A stretch of 64,000 nt of DNA, from contig JAQFVV010012395.1 in assembly GCA_028023455.1 (NCBI GenBank), positions 8,422,498 to 8,486,497 of the forward strand. The letters run 5' to 3'. The stretch comes from Epiperipatus broadwayi (taxonomy: Eukaryota; Onychophora; Udeonychophora; Euonychophora; Peripatidae). This document shows, piece by piece, positions 60,147 through 64,000 of this stretch. The notes beneath the pieces were generated by a model. The model searched no databases and was not told where the DNA came from. It saw only the letters and a program-made list of their open reading frames with translations. Made by a program: the position numbers and the translations under genes. Every line of letters starts with the position of its first letter. Positions within the stretch are counted from its first letter, which is position 1.

Positions 60147-62669
60147 AAATAAAGTTTATTATTGAAATTTTTTATTTGCATGCAGACAATACCTTATTAT
60201 TTTATCCACTAACTGGATCCTCTAGAAAATTTGCATATTAAATATACATGAATATTAAAATATATTAATTAGCACAACTAAAAAAATGGTATCAATTGCA
60301 AATGTGAGTCTGAGGTAAAAAGAACTACTAAGTTGAGAATAATGAAATTTTTTACAAGGAGAAAAAAGATAAGGCTAAGGTAGAACCATATTGGTGCTGA
60401 TTTAGAGTGCACTTGCCACCATTTTGAATTTTACAGACCACCCAAAAACTCCCTGGACACATCCAAGAGATAAATTGTATTGAATATTTCACATAGGGTC
60501 ACTTGGATGGGTTAACAGTGGTTTTGGGTGATCTTTTGAATTCAAAATGGTGAAAAAACCCACTCTAAATCAGTCCAATCAAACCAAACTTATAATTATA
60601 AATACTAAAAGCTTATAACTTTTAAAATACAAATTTTATTACAATTTATGCCCATAACTACATATTAGAAATAACTTAAAATTGATCAAACACACCTTAT
60701 TACTTCTAAAATACAGCAGCTGAAAGAGAAATTGGCTGAAACAACGCATATTAATTTTTACAATTAATCAGATTTTTCTTACCAGACAGAAACTCTGATG
60801 TTGCATGCTTCCTTTGTTATTTGATATCCTGATGTGGATATCAGATCTACACTTCATAAAATGAGAGGTACTTATGGGCTCTTGAAACTGATACTTGTGA
60901 ACAATGCTAACTTTTTTCTCATCTTCATCTTTTCCTTTGTAATGACATGAGGAATGAAGCACACAACAGTACTCATTTTGGTAAGAAAGAATTCTGATAT
61001 ATTAATTGTAAACTTAATATTCTTTACTTTAGGCAAATGTTAAAATGTGATTTATTATTAATTGTAGAATTAATAAGTTTTGGAAGTTGTTTCTATGTTT
61101 ATTCAATGTTTACATTATTTCACCATGTAGTTATGGGCCTGTATTGTAATAAAATTTGTATTTTAAAATTATAAGCTTTTAGTATTCAAAATTATAAGCT
61201 TGGTTTGACAAATTTTATTCAACATGTGCTTATGGGCATACATTGTAATAAAATTTGGTTAAGGACAGTACTTTGTACCAAAGTATTCAGAGAATGGGAA
61301 AGGATGTTTTTGATGATATGTAGTATCATTCAAAAATGCAGAAGTCTGTGGCTTTTTTAAGTTTTTTTTTTAAATTAAGATATGTGTCCTCTTTAAGTAT
61401 TTTAAATTAGTATTTTAAAAATTAGAAGCTTTTAGTATTTTGAAATTTATTAATTCCCCCCATTTTTTATATTTTGTATATTTTAGTTATGTGATAAGAT
61501 CAAGCATTGTTGTACCAAATTTGTGCTTCAATTTTTTAATTGTTGTTGTAAATTTTAATACTGTAATGAATAGTCATTTCACGATCAGGTGTGGATTTTT
61601 TGATATCATTTATTGCTTGGATGTATCAGTTGTGTTTTTGGGTGGTCCTTAGAATTCAAAATGGCAGAGAGTGCACTCTCAATTGTTACTGCCATATTTA
61701 CATTTGTAAATATTTTGAAAGTTCAACAAAATGACAGACTTGAAGTGATATTAGATATCATTTATTCATTATTTTAAGCATAAAATAACTATGAGTTAAC
61801 AGATACTTAATTTATAGACTTTAGTGTATAAAAGTTAAAAAAACTTTAGTCAACAAACTGCAGTATATATTTGCAGTGTGTGAGAATGAATTATTTCTAC
61901 ATACAAACTTGTTATTAACTCCTGTCCCAAAGTAAAAAAAAAAAATATTTATTATCTTTTCTTTATTATTATTATTTACATTTATCAGCATAGATAATAA
62001 ACTTGCAGAGTTTTCAAAGTTTGATCTTGTGTTGGTTATTTAAAATTTGATGCTTTTTTTGCTGGTATCATTAAAAACTGTATTCAAATATATTTACAAT
62101 AACTATTATATTCGAATATCAGCCTTTCAATCTAATTGTGCAAACGCTTTGCGAGTGTTAATAAATATTAAAAAAATATCATCATTAAATCACTATTCAT
62201 TATAATAAACTATAAACTCTACCATATGCTTAAATATTTTGTAGATTCATTTTAATTCTAAACTTTAACACAAAATCATAATAATTTTAATTATAATTTT
62301 TTCAAAACTCAATGTTTATTTAATCCCCAAATCATAATAAGACAGCAGTTTCTAATAGTGACAACATTATTATTATGAAAGTTATTGATTTGTAAAATTA
62401 AATTTGTGTTTTTCTATTTTCCAGCTATCTAGGAACAAAAGAAATGACTGTGTGGTTAGGAGTTGAAGATGGTCGGATACATTCGGTATATCATCAAAGT
62501 AATACAGTTGTTGAGATTAAGATTCATCCTCAGCATTATGACAATGTAGATTTAGCTCTTCTTAGGCTTCAAACACCAGTGGACATAAGTCACTACGTTT
62601 TACCTATTTGTTTTATGGATGCCACCCAGATCTTAGGTTACAAGCAGTGCGTTGTTGTGAAATATCAAA
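21812..62669 (+). CDS. Corin-like type II transmembrane serine protease family member (partial, 8 exons)
   Basis: Join of 21812-21919, 36011-36100, 43306-43422, 43507-43660, 43885-43986, 50368-50417, 52635-52812 and 62425-62669. Every exon is bounded by AG/GT and the phases agree throughout (1-1, 1-1, 1-1, 1-2, 2-2, 2-1, 1-2, 2-1), giving 1044 nt or 348 codons with no stop. The module order is LDLa-LDLa-LDLa-SRCR-trypsin, which is the order at the C-terminus of corin, a membrane-anchored protease that in vertebrates processes natriuretic peptide precursors. The N-terminal anchor and any frizzled domains are not seen. The last part of the protease domain, with the catalytic Ser, is past the window edge. 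The activation cleavage site is missing and one LDLa module is short of cysteines, so a non-catalytic role is possible. Enteropeptidase- or TMPRSS-like relatives are alternatives, but three LDLa modules before the SRCR fit corin best. The introns (84 bp to 14.1 kb) hold most of the window's repeats. Confidence 0.82.
22085..22337 (-). repeat. Dispersed repeat, left flank of the satellite array
   Basis: Reverse complement of sequence at 30035-30135 and 30400-30535. Shared blocks include ACTTTCACATGACCCACCAC, ACCTGTATCAAT-TATATAA and CTCCACACATATATGCAATA. It ends in a TA tract where the satellite begins. Confidence 0.75.
22337..22408. repeat. (TA)n microsatellite at the left edge of the satellite array
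   Basis: About 72 bp of uninterrupted TA joining the dispersed repeat to the first 406-bp satellite unit. A second, shorter TA tract (29734-29761) closes the other side. Confidence 0.95.
22409..24137 (+). repeat. 406-bp satellite array, direct block (4.3 units)
   Basis: Unit starts, marked by TGTCCACAGATGGCG, are at 22409, 22815, 23221, 23627 and 24033: an exact 406-bp period. The units look identical. The last unit stops after 105 bases at CTTTCAG (24137), where orientation flips. Each unit contains the palindrome GCAAGTTAAAAAACTTGC and no conserved reading frame. Open frames here are by-products of the repeat. Confidence 0.97.
24138..29733 (-). repeat. 406-bp satellite array, inverted block (~13.8 units)
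   Basis: The same unit in reverse orientation. The marker CTGTGGACA occurs at 24397, 24803, 25209, 25615, 26021, 26428, 26834, 27240, 27646, 28052, 28458, 28866, 29272 and 29678. Spacing is 406 bp except 407 and 408 where a unit has a 1- or 2-base insertion. Only a handful of private variants exist (near 26096, 28434, 28704 and the flipped palindrome at 25233-25250). The block ends in TTATCAT followed by a TA tract. Confidence 0.97.
29734..29761. repeat. (TA)n microsatellite at the right edge of the satellite array
   Basis: About 28 bp of TA, then TTAAGATAGCC, where the dispersed repeat resumes. Confidence 0.9.
29762..30540. repeat. Palindromic dispersed repeat, right flank of the satellite array
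   Basis: 29762-30050 (TAAGATAGCCAATCTTCAT ... CACACCCATGTT) is an imperfect inverted copy of 30225-30354 (AACATGGGTGTGATGAGAAT ... GAAGATTGACTATCTTA). The part 30355-30535 continues with TTGCATATATGTGTGGAGAT and GCTGGTTTAGCATGAAATA, shared with 22085-22337 (inverted) and 35262-35840 (direct). No coding region. Confidence 0.75.
30541..31800. other. AT-rich intronic DNA with a truncated Penelope-like fragment
   Basis: 30846-30966 (TTAATCAAGCAAAAGCTAAT ... AAAATTCTAA) is an inverted copy of 34684-34806, part of the Penelope-like relic described there. The rest shows no gene. An exon-like stretch at 30648-30714 was considered and rejected. Confidence 0.6.
31805..32465. repeat. GC-richer unclassified repeat-like segment
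   Basis: This stretch is visibly richer in G and C than its surroundings and contains homopolymer runs (T8G7 near 31810; T and G runs at 32230-32290). On the + strand its end encodes GDKMLSLHRWIIL followed by a stop and an AATAAA, which resembles the 3' end of a retroelement. I cannot assign a family. A minus-strand open frame of 139 codons (32012-32431) shows no domain. Confidence 0.4.
32466..34290. other. AT-rich intronic DNA, no gene seen
   Basis: Part of the 14-kb intron between LDLa exons 1 and 2. A 70-codon hydrophobic frame at 32940-33152 has no initiation or splice context and is not called. Short TA and T runs occur near 33930 and 34000. Confidence 0.55.
34300..35252 (-). mobile_element. 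Penelope-like retroelement relic (RT C-terminus plus GIY-YIG endonuclease)
   Basis: Read on the minus strand. 35252-34920 encodes a 110-codon segment with SFLFRNNRLCKYSSD and IYLNEFLNVGYNYNHIY, resembling the region after the reverse transcriptase core of Penelope-like elements. About 250 bases on, after stops, 34688-34430 encodes VIYKWIGRCGNEYIGESR, a GIY-YIG nuclease start (the IY and YIG pair with the CGxxYIGE context). It then has FNNVKILQIGKNNNKK, matching the later part of that domain. Penelope-like elements join RT and GIY-YIG in this order. Stops and the missing N-terminus make it non-functional. It lies in the intron of the corin-like gene, antisense to it. Confidence 0.65.
35262..35840. 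repeat. Dispersed repeat, copy related to the satellite flanks
   Basis: It contains two tandem-like sub-copies of the flank repeat: TTACTATCTTAATATACTGT with TGCATATAAGTGTGGGAGAT near 35305-35350, and TTGCTATCTTAATACAAACT with TTATATGTGTGGGAGATGAT near 35729-35778. GCTGGTTCAGCACGAAATAA follows. GAGTTCAAATCC at about 35460 resembles a tRNA B box, so part may be SINE-derived. Confidence 0.6.
36011..36100 (+). CDS. Exon: degenerate LDL-receptor class A module 2 of corin-like gene
   Basis: A 90-nt phase 1-1 exon between a T-rich tract ending TTTTAG and a GTAATT donor. Its end is a clear LDLa signature, CNDFSDCPDSSDEFRC, which keeps the calcium-binding acidic cluster. The first half, CLSILKVIAPHRLC, has only one cysteine where the family has three, so the module carries four cysteines instead of six. 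The segment that would hold the second and third cysteines, normally FxCxxGxC, looks deleted. Either the module folds with fewer disulfides, a micro-exon has been missed, or the assembly has a small deletion. The reading frame stays open and joins its neighbours in phase. Confidence 0.78.
36101..37240. other. AT-rich intronic DNA, no gene seen
   Basis: Intron between LDLa exons 2 and 3. It has poly-A/T runs and a G-rich run near 36920-36943 (GGGGGTGGAGGGTGGGGGGT), a possible G-quadruplex sequence, but no gene. Confidence 0.55.
37248..37430 (+). mobile_element. tRNA-derived SINE, copy 1
   Basis: It has an A-box-like TGGCTCATTTGG (37256-37267) followed by TTAGAGCATTGCC, and a B-box-like GATTTGATTCC (37302-37312), spaced as in a tRNA gene. 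The tail then reads TTGTGCATATACTAAG ... TGCTATT ... TTTAAATAAAGTT. Head and tail recur at 47425-47640. The tRNA part cannot fold into an intact tRNA, so this is a SINE rather than a gene. Confidence 0.7.
37921..37960. repeat. (TA)n microsatellite
   Basis: About 40 bp of TA dinucleotides in the intron between LDLa exons 2 and 3. Confidence 0.95.
38109..38262. repeat. Foldback (inverted-repeat) element
   Basis: The left arm TTTGCTGAAACAAACTTTTG then ATACAGTGTAA pairs with the right arm ACATTGTATCGAAAATCTG then ACTCAGCAAA, about 30 bp each with mismatches, around a 90-bp loop. A single arm is also present near 13362-13411. Confidence 0.55.
38340..38545 (-). repeat. Possible SINE-like repeat with B-box-like motifs
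   Basis: On the minus strand GGGTTTGAATTCAG occurs twice (about 38382 and 38432), resembling RNA polymerase III B boxes, next to GAGCTAGTTTCTTGG. The segment is also GC-richer than its surroundings. The assignment is tentative. Confidence 0.35.
38546..41320. other. Intronic DNA, no gene recognised
   Basis: Somewhat GC-richer blocks at 39100-39420 and 40130-40620 may be old transposon remains. The + frame near 40300-40420 has no recognised motif and is broken by stops. No splice-bounded exon in the phase required between LDLa exons 2 and 3 was found. Confidence 0.5.
41324..41857. mobile_element. MITE with ~60-bp terminal inverted repeats
   Basis: The left end AATTATAAATATGCGATTTT ... CGCATGCGTTAGTGAAGCTG ... 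TTATAATATAAT is the inverse of the right end ATTATATTATAATTACAGCT ... AACGCATGCGAAAAAAATCG ... ATTTATAATT. Each arm carries a small hairpin, TGCGA-T6-TCGCA. The element is 534 bp with no transposase. The target duplication is unclear because the flanks are AT-rich (TA or TTATAA possible), so the superfamily is open. Confidence 0.82.
41858..43300. other. AT-rich intronic DNA, no gene seen
   Basis: It ends at the T-rich tract before LDLa exon 3. The open frame at 42882-43106 has no domain or splice context. Confidence 0.55.
43306..43422 (+). CDS. Exon: LDL-receptor class A module 3 of corin-like gene
   Basis: A 117-nt phase 1-1 exon (acceptor AACAG, donor GTATAA). It encodes a full six-cysteine LDLa module: TCLAEDDYKC, IKC, EVCDGEVHC, and the acidic end GDDEINC. 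It lies only 84 bp upstream of the first SRCR exon, the tight LDLa-SRCR spacing expected before a corin or TMPRSS protease domain. Confidence 0.88.
43507..43660 (+). CDS. Exon: SRCR domain, N-terminal part, corin-like gene
   Basis: A 154-nt exon starting in phase 1 and ending in phase 2 at a consensus GTAAGT donor. The translation shows the SRCR pattern in degenerate form: GYIVVRWKGDWHLFC corresponds to the usual G-x-V-x-V...W..VC, followed by SLEICKKIGY for the second cysteine and the conserved Gly-Tyr. The stretch between them is shorter and less conserved than in canonical SRCR domains. SRCR modules just before trypsin domains are structural or ligand-binding. Confidence 0.78.
43885..43986 (+). 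CDS. Exon: SRCR domain, middle part, corin-like gene
   Basis: A 102-nt phase 2-2 exon with a pyrimidine-rich acceptor (CCACCTTTTAG) and a GTAAGT donor. It has no cysteine and encodes the variable middle of the SRCR module, including the possible N-glycosylation site NIST. It is identified mainly by position, frame and splice sites, because this part of SRCR domains is poorly conserved. Confidence 0.65.
44390..46540. other. Extremely AT-rich, C-poor block in the SRCR intron
   Basis: A 2.1-kb tract with long A/T runs. From about 45000 to 46000 many 60-base lines contain 0-3 C but 5-15 G (for example 45301-45360 has no C and about 15 G). Flanking DNA, such as 44161-44220, has abundant C. No gene, mitochondrial gene or repeat family was recognised inside. 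Confidence 0.65.
46469..46524. repeat. (TA)n microsatellite
   Basis: About 56 bp of TA closing the right side of the AT-rich, C-poor block. Confidence 0.95.
46541..47394. other. Intronic DNA, no gene seen
   Basis: Base composition returns to normal for the window. No domain or terminal repeat is visible. Confidence 0.5.
47425..47640 (+). mobile_element. tRNA-derived SINE, copy 2
   Basis: It shares CTAGAGCATTACCTTAAAATT and TTGTGCATATACTAA ... GTGCTATT ... ATTTAAATAAA with the copy at 37248-37430, and has a clean B box, TGTTCGATTCC (47473-47483). It includes about 50 bp (GTACTGTCTGTGGTCAAGCC ...) that copy 1 lacks. Directly upstream of the RTE LINE relic. Confidence 0.72.
47770..49075 (+). 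mobile_element. RTE-clade non-LTR retrotransposon (LINE) relic, reverse transcriptase part
   Basis: A 5'-truncated element with many stops and frameshifts. Translation in shifting frames gives, in order: GDKEDLRNYKPIS near 47793; DFNQPKTCWFFKSGFST near 47887; FEFVDYQKAFDFI near 48000, the RT palm motif FxDYxKAFD; NEKGVRQLDSI near 48165, normally GVRQGDPLSP; and RVTDIVDRIKRLKWSWVGHI near 48797, with DDSRWTIKIL after it, typical of the C-terminus of arthropod RTE endonuclease-reverse transcriptases. It ends in GATAATGATGATAA, the short microsatellite-like tail usual for RTE. Not functional. Confidence 0.85.
49076..50340. other. AT-rich intronic DNA, no gene seen
   Basis: It contains a perfect 35-bp tandem duplication (49771-49840) and a minus-strand chance frame at 49851-50072. 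It ends at the acceptor of the last SRCR exon. Confidence 0.55.
49771..49840. repeat. Two tandem copies of a 35-bp unit
   Basis: CAGGTAATAATGAAACATTT followed by TCTTATTTAAGAATA occurs twice in direct succession with no differences. Confidence 0.9.
50368..50417 (+). CDS. Exon: SRCR domain, C-terminal end, corin-like gene
   Basis: A 50-nt exon, phase 2 in and phase 1 out, between TTTTTATAG and GTAAGA. It encodes KVCYQGKTVYLTCEEI, matching the last strand of SRCR domains (C-x-G-x-x-x-V-x-L-x-C). Joined to the next exon it gives LTCEEIECG, the usual link from SRCR to the protease propeptide cysteine. A 6.4-kb intron rich in repeats and a C-poor tract precedes it. Confidence 0.75.
51019..51132. 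repeat. Short foldback element
   Basis: ATAATAAAAACACGGAATTA ... GCTTTTATATTTCAATC on the left pairs with GGTTGAAATATAAAAGCAGT ... CTGTGTTTTTATTAT on the right, around a loop containing AGACTGATGAAAACCAGTCT, which is itself palindromic. The arms are about 35 bp with a 13-bp insertion in the left arm. Confidence 0.75.
51160..51238. repeat. (TA)n microsatellite
   Basis: About 79 bp, the longest uninterrupted TA tract in the window, in the intron before the first protease exon. Confidence 0.95.
51239..52480. other. AT-rich intronic DNA, no gene seen
   Basis: No exon with usable splice sites in phase 1 and no repeat shared with the rest of the window. Confidence 0.5.
52495..52573. repeat. (TA)n with a duplicated GGTTTTGTTTTTCTAT motif
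   Basis: Two TA tracts are each followed by TGGTTTTGTTTTTCTAT, a local duplication about 60 bp upstream of the first protease exon. Its length could change the distance from branch point to acceptor. Confidence 0.8.
52635..52812 (+). CDS. Exon: propeptide and N-terminal part of trypsin-like domain (catalytic His), corin-like gene
   Basis: A 178-nt exon, phase 1 in and phase 2 out (GTGTAG acceptor, GTAAGT donor). It begins with ECGLQPSYSPF, which looks like the propeptide cysteine segment that is disulfide-linked to the catalytic domain. It then has PGQWPWLAIVV, corresponding to the usual G-x-WPWQV, then CNSALLTQIWLLTSVHC with the catalytic histidine and its flanking cysteine pair. At the position of the activation site R-IVGG the sequence is VIVPD: no basic residue and no Gly-Gly. 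Normal zymogen cleavage is therefore unlikely. There is a (TA)n tract and a repeated short motif just upstream in the intron. Confidence 0.86.
52813..55719. other. AT-rich intronic DNA, no gene seen
   Basis: First part of the 9.6-kb intron that splits the protease domain. Long poly-T and poly-A runs; no recognisable domain. Confidence 0.5.
55720..57504 (-). mobile_element. Solo LTR, copy 2 of the TGTACC family (best preserved ends)
   Basis: It starts TGTACCTATATTGATATAGG, a palindromic end, and ends CGAAAACGGTTCA, so on the minus strand it runs TGAACC...GGTACA and keeps TG...CA. It is flanked by ATAT on both sides. It is colinear with 13465-15300. Length is 1785 bp with no coding remnant. 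A minus-strand frame at 56438-56644 and + frames near 57313-57612 are not conserved in the other copies. It sits in the intron that splits the protease domain. Confidence 0.78.
57100..57190. repeat. Degenerate ~17-bp tandem repeat, TTCTTTTTATCAA
   Basis: About five imperfect copies of (A/G)TTCTTTT-ATCAA in a row near the right end of the solo LTR. Not present at the corresponding place in the copy at 13465-15300, so it arose after insertion. Confidence 0.75.
57505..60100. other. AT-rich intronic DNA, no gene seen
   Basis: No exon in the required phase and no known domain. Contains scattered poly-A/T runs and a short CA run near 59610. Confidence 0.5.
60105..60142. repeat. (TA)n microsatellite
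   Basis: About 38 bp of TA dinucleotides. Confidence 0.95.
60403..61680. mobile_element. Foldback DNA element, ~1.28 kb
   Basis: The left end AGAGTGCACTTGCCACCATT ... ACAGACCACCCAAAAACTC is the inverse of the right end TTTTTGGGTGGTCC ... AAAATGGCAGAGAGTGCACT. An inner pair also matches in inverse: 60585-60670 (CTTATAATTATAAATACTAA, AAGCTTATAAC, TTGCCCATAA-like) with 61125-61260 (TATGGGC, ATTGTAATAAAATTTG, AAGCTTTTAGTATT). A further inverted end-like block lies at 60515-60565 (GGTTTTGGGTGATC ... AAAATGGTGAAAAAACCCAC), suggesting the arms are composite. No transposase seen. Confidence 0.7.
61681..62424. other. AT-rich intronic DNA, no gene seen
   Basis: Lies between the foldback element and the Asp-bearing protease exon. 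It ends in a good pyrimidine tract, TTTTTCTATTTTCCAG. Confidence 0.6.
62425..62669 (+). CDS. Exon: trypsin-like domain, middle part (catalytic Asp), corin-like gene
   Basis: A 245-nt exon, phase 2 in and phase 1 out (TTTTCCAG acceptor, GTAAGA donor). MTVWLGVED matches the usual VxLGxxD segment. IKIHPQHYDNVDLALLRL carries the catalytic Asp in D-L-A-L-L, and VLPICF is the conserved segment whose cysteine pairs with the propeptide. Where the family has C-x-V-x-GWG, the translation reads QCVVVKYQ before the donor, so GWG is absent or displaced. The remaining third of the domain, including GDSGGP with the catalytic Ser, is not seen before 64000. Confidence 0.87.
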
Positions 62670-63470
62670 GTAAGAATTTATTACATCTTTTATAATAATT
62701 TATAAATCCAAACACATATTTCTCCAAAATAATATTACATTTTGGAATTGTATATAGAATCTAAAAACACTATAATATTTATTTTAGAAACTTAGAATAC
62801 TTTCAAAATGCTAACTCACTGTTGTCAACATAAAAATATTTTTTCATTAAATAACATTTTAAAAATATATATTGCGCCAAAACATTCTGCCGCGATCGAA
62901 AATTTTTCAAAGATTATGCAAATACAGTGGCCATTTGAGGGTGTCATCAAGCATTTCTCACTTGCAGAGAATACAAATAAGACACAGAGCAGAGCTAAGT
63001 TTCTGAATAATTTATTCCTGTTTGTTGTATGCGTATATGATTGATCTTTTGAAAGCATCGCTATAAAGACTAATTATTGTGTATGAAAGTATAAATTGTG
63101 GTCAAGAGAGAGTTATTTGAAATATTGAAAATTGTTCTGTTAATTGTTTGAAAGGTTGGTAAAGGTTTACTTTAGTGGCCCCAATATGTTGGCCCTCTAT
63201 TGTTTAAAATTATAACTAAATTTTTCAAAGATTTTACGTATATGCTACTATATTACAATTACATTAAAATTTATTCAAATGTAAAAGATAATAAAAAAAT
63301 GTGTACCTTTTTAAAGAATTTGAATGTTGGGATTAATTACACAATTAAAATAATTAGTTTTAATTTATTTGAAACTTAAGAATTTAAACTATCTACATTT
63401 ATAGCACATGTTCCAAAAAAAAAGACACCTCTGTGCTCAAAACTTTGAATTACACACACACATGTACAGT
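62670..63470. other. Intronic DNA downstream of the Asp exon, no gene seen
   Basis: Two overlapping frames on opposite strands (62808-63044 and 62825-63058) have no domain. No exon encoding a GDSGGP-like motif was found, so the last protease exon should lie past 64000. Confidence 0.55.
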
Positions 63471-63479
63471 TTTATAGTT

Positions 63480-64000
63480 GGAAAAAATGGCTGCTACATG
63501 TTTAGTTCCAGATGATGAAATTTTGAATGTTGCTGCTATTCTGGCAGAAGACTGGATATGCAATAGTTATGGAATGCCATCCAAACTCCAAAATTGGCCA
63601 TCAAATGGCTTGCATGAAGACTTCTTCTGAAGAACTATGAGACATAATATTTCCACCACTAATACCACAGGAGGATTATATGAAGAGGTCATTGGATCTT
63701 TGGAAGTATAGAAAGAGGATCAAGGAAATACTTTTTGACAGAAGTTCCAGACAGGACAACTGATACACTGGAAGGCCTGATACAGCAGTGCATTTTACCA
63801 GGTACACACATTATTTTAGATGGCTGTTGCTGTGTACAATAATGTCAGCAGTCTCAACAATGGTGTATATATGCATTTGGTAGTCTTCCATCAGGACAAC
63901 TTCATGCATCCCAAAGACCAAGACATACACACCCAGAATATTGAAAATATGTAGATGAGAGCAAAGCTTAAGCTGAAATTCTAATCTGGTTTCAGCAGAG
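63480..64000 (+). mobile_element. Merlin-type DNA transposon relic (ISXO2-like transposase), cut by window edge
   Basis: After stops and at least one frameshift, translation gives TDTLEGLIQQCILPGTHIIL near 63760 and, in a shifted frame, FHQDNFMHPKDQDIHTQNIE near 63888. These match the ISXO2/Merlin DDE transposase core: ADTL...I..W..PGT.I.SDGW and the later NFVDP...HTQNIE..W. Merlin elements are the eukaryotic relatives of bacterial IS1016. Key residues are already lost (DGC where DGW is expected), so the copy is dead. The right end is outside the window. Confidence 0.78.

Overview
The window is AT-rich (roughly three quarters A+T by eye) nuclear DNA of an invertebrate animal. Genes are split into small exons with GT/AG borders and introns of up to 14 kb. 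The transposable elements (a gag-bearing LTR element, RTE-clade LINE, Penelope-like element with a GIY-YIG nuclease, Merlin, hAT, tRNA-derived SINEs) and (AT)n microsatellites are typical of a protostome, perhaps an arthropod. The species cannot be named from the sequence. There is no prokaryotic signal, CRISPR array, rRNA gene or intact tRNA gene.

The one convincing host gene is on the + strand. Eight exons (21812 to 62669, 348 codons, partial at both ends) join in consistent phase. They encode three LDL-receptor class A modules, one divergent scavenger-receptor (SRCR) module and the first two thirds of a trypsin-like domain. This is the C-terminal order of corin, a type II transmembrane serine protease. 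The catalytic His and Asp are visible; the exon that should carry the Ser lies beyond the right edge. The R-IVGG activation site and the GWG motif are replaced, and one LDLa module lacks two cysteines, so the product may be a pseudoprotease.

Everything else is repeat or unassigned intron or intergenic DNA. 1-7075: three copies of an unclassified repeat, with an LTR copy (4669-about 5990) interrupted by a hAT MITE (5394-5833). 7.1-13.4 kb: plain AT-rich DNA with one possible small membrane-protein ORF. 13465-15300: a solo LTR. 15421-21446: an LTR element with two 1941-bp LTRs and a broken gag. 22409-29733: about 18 near-identical copies of a 406-bp satellite, four in one orientation and about fourteen in the other, sitting inside a dispersed repeat. 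29.8-36 kb: palindromic dispersed repeats, a GC-richer repeat and a Penelope-like relic. 37-43 kb: SINE, foldback and MITE copies. 44.4-46.5 kb: a very AT-rich block depleted in C relative to G. 47.4-49.1 kb: SINE plus RTE relic. 55720-57504: another solo LTR. 60403-61680: a foldback element. 63480-64000: a decayed Merlin transposase running off the end. Most of these lie in the introns of the corin-like gene.
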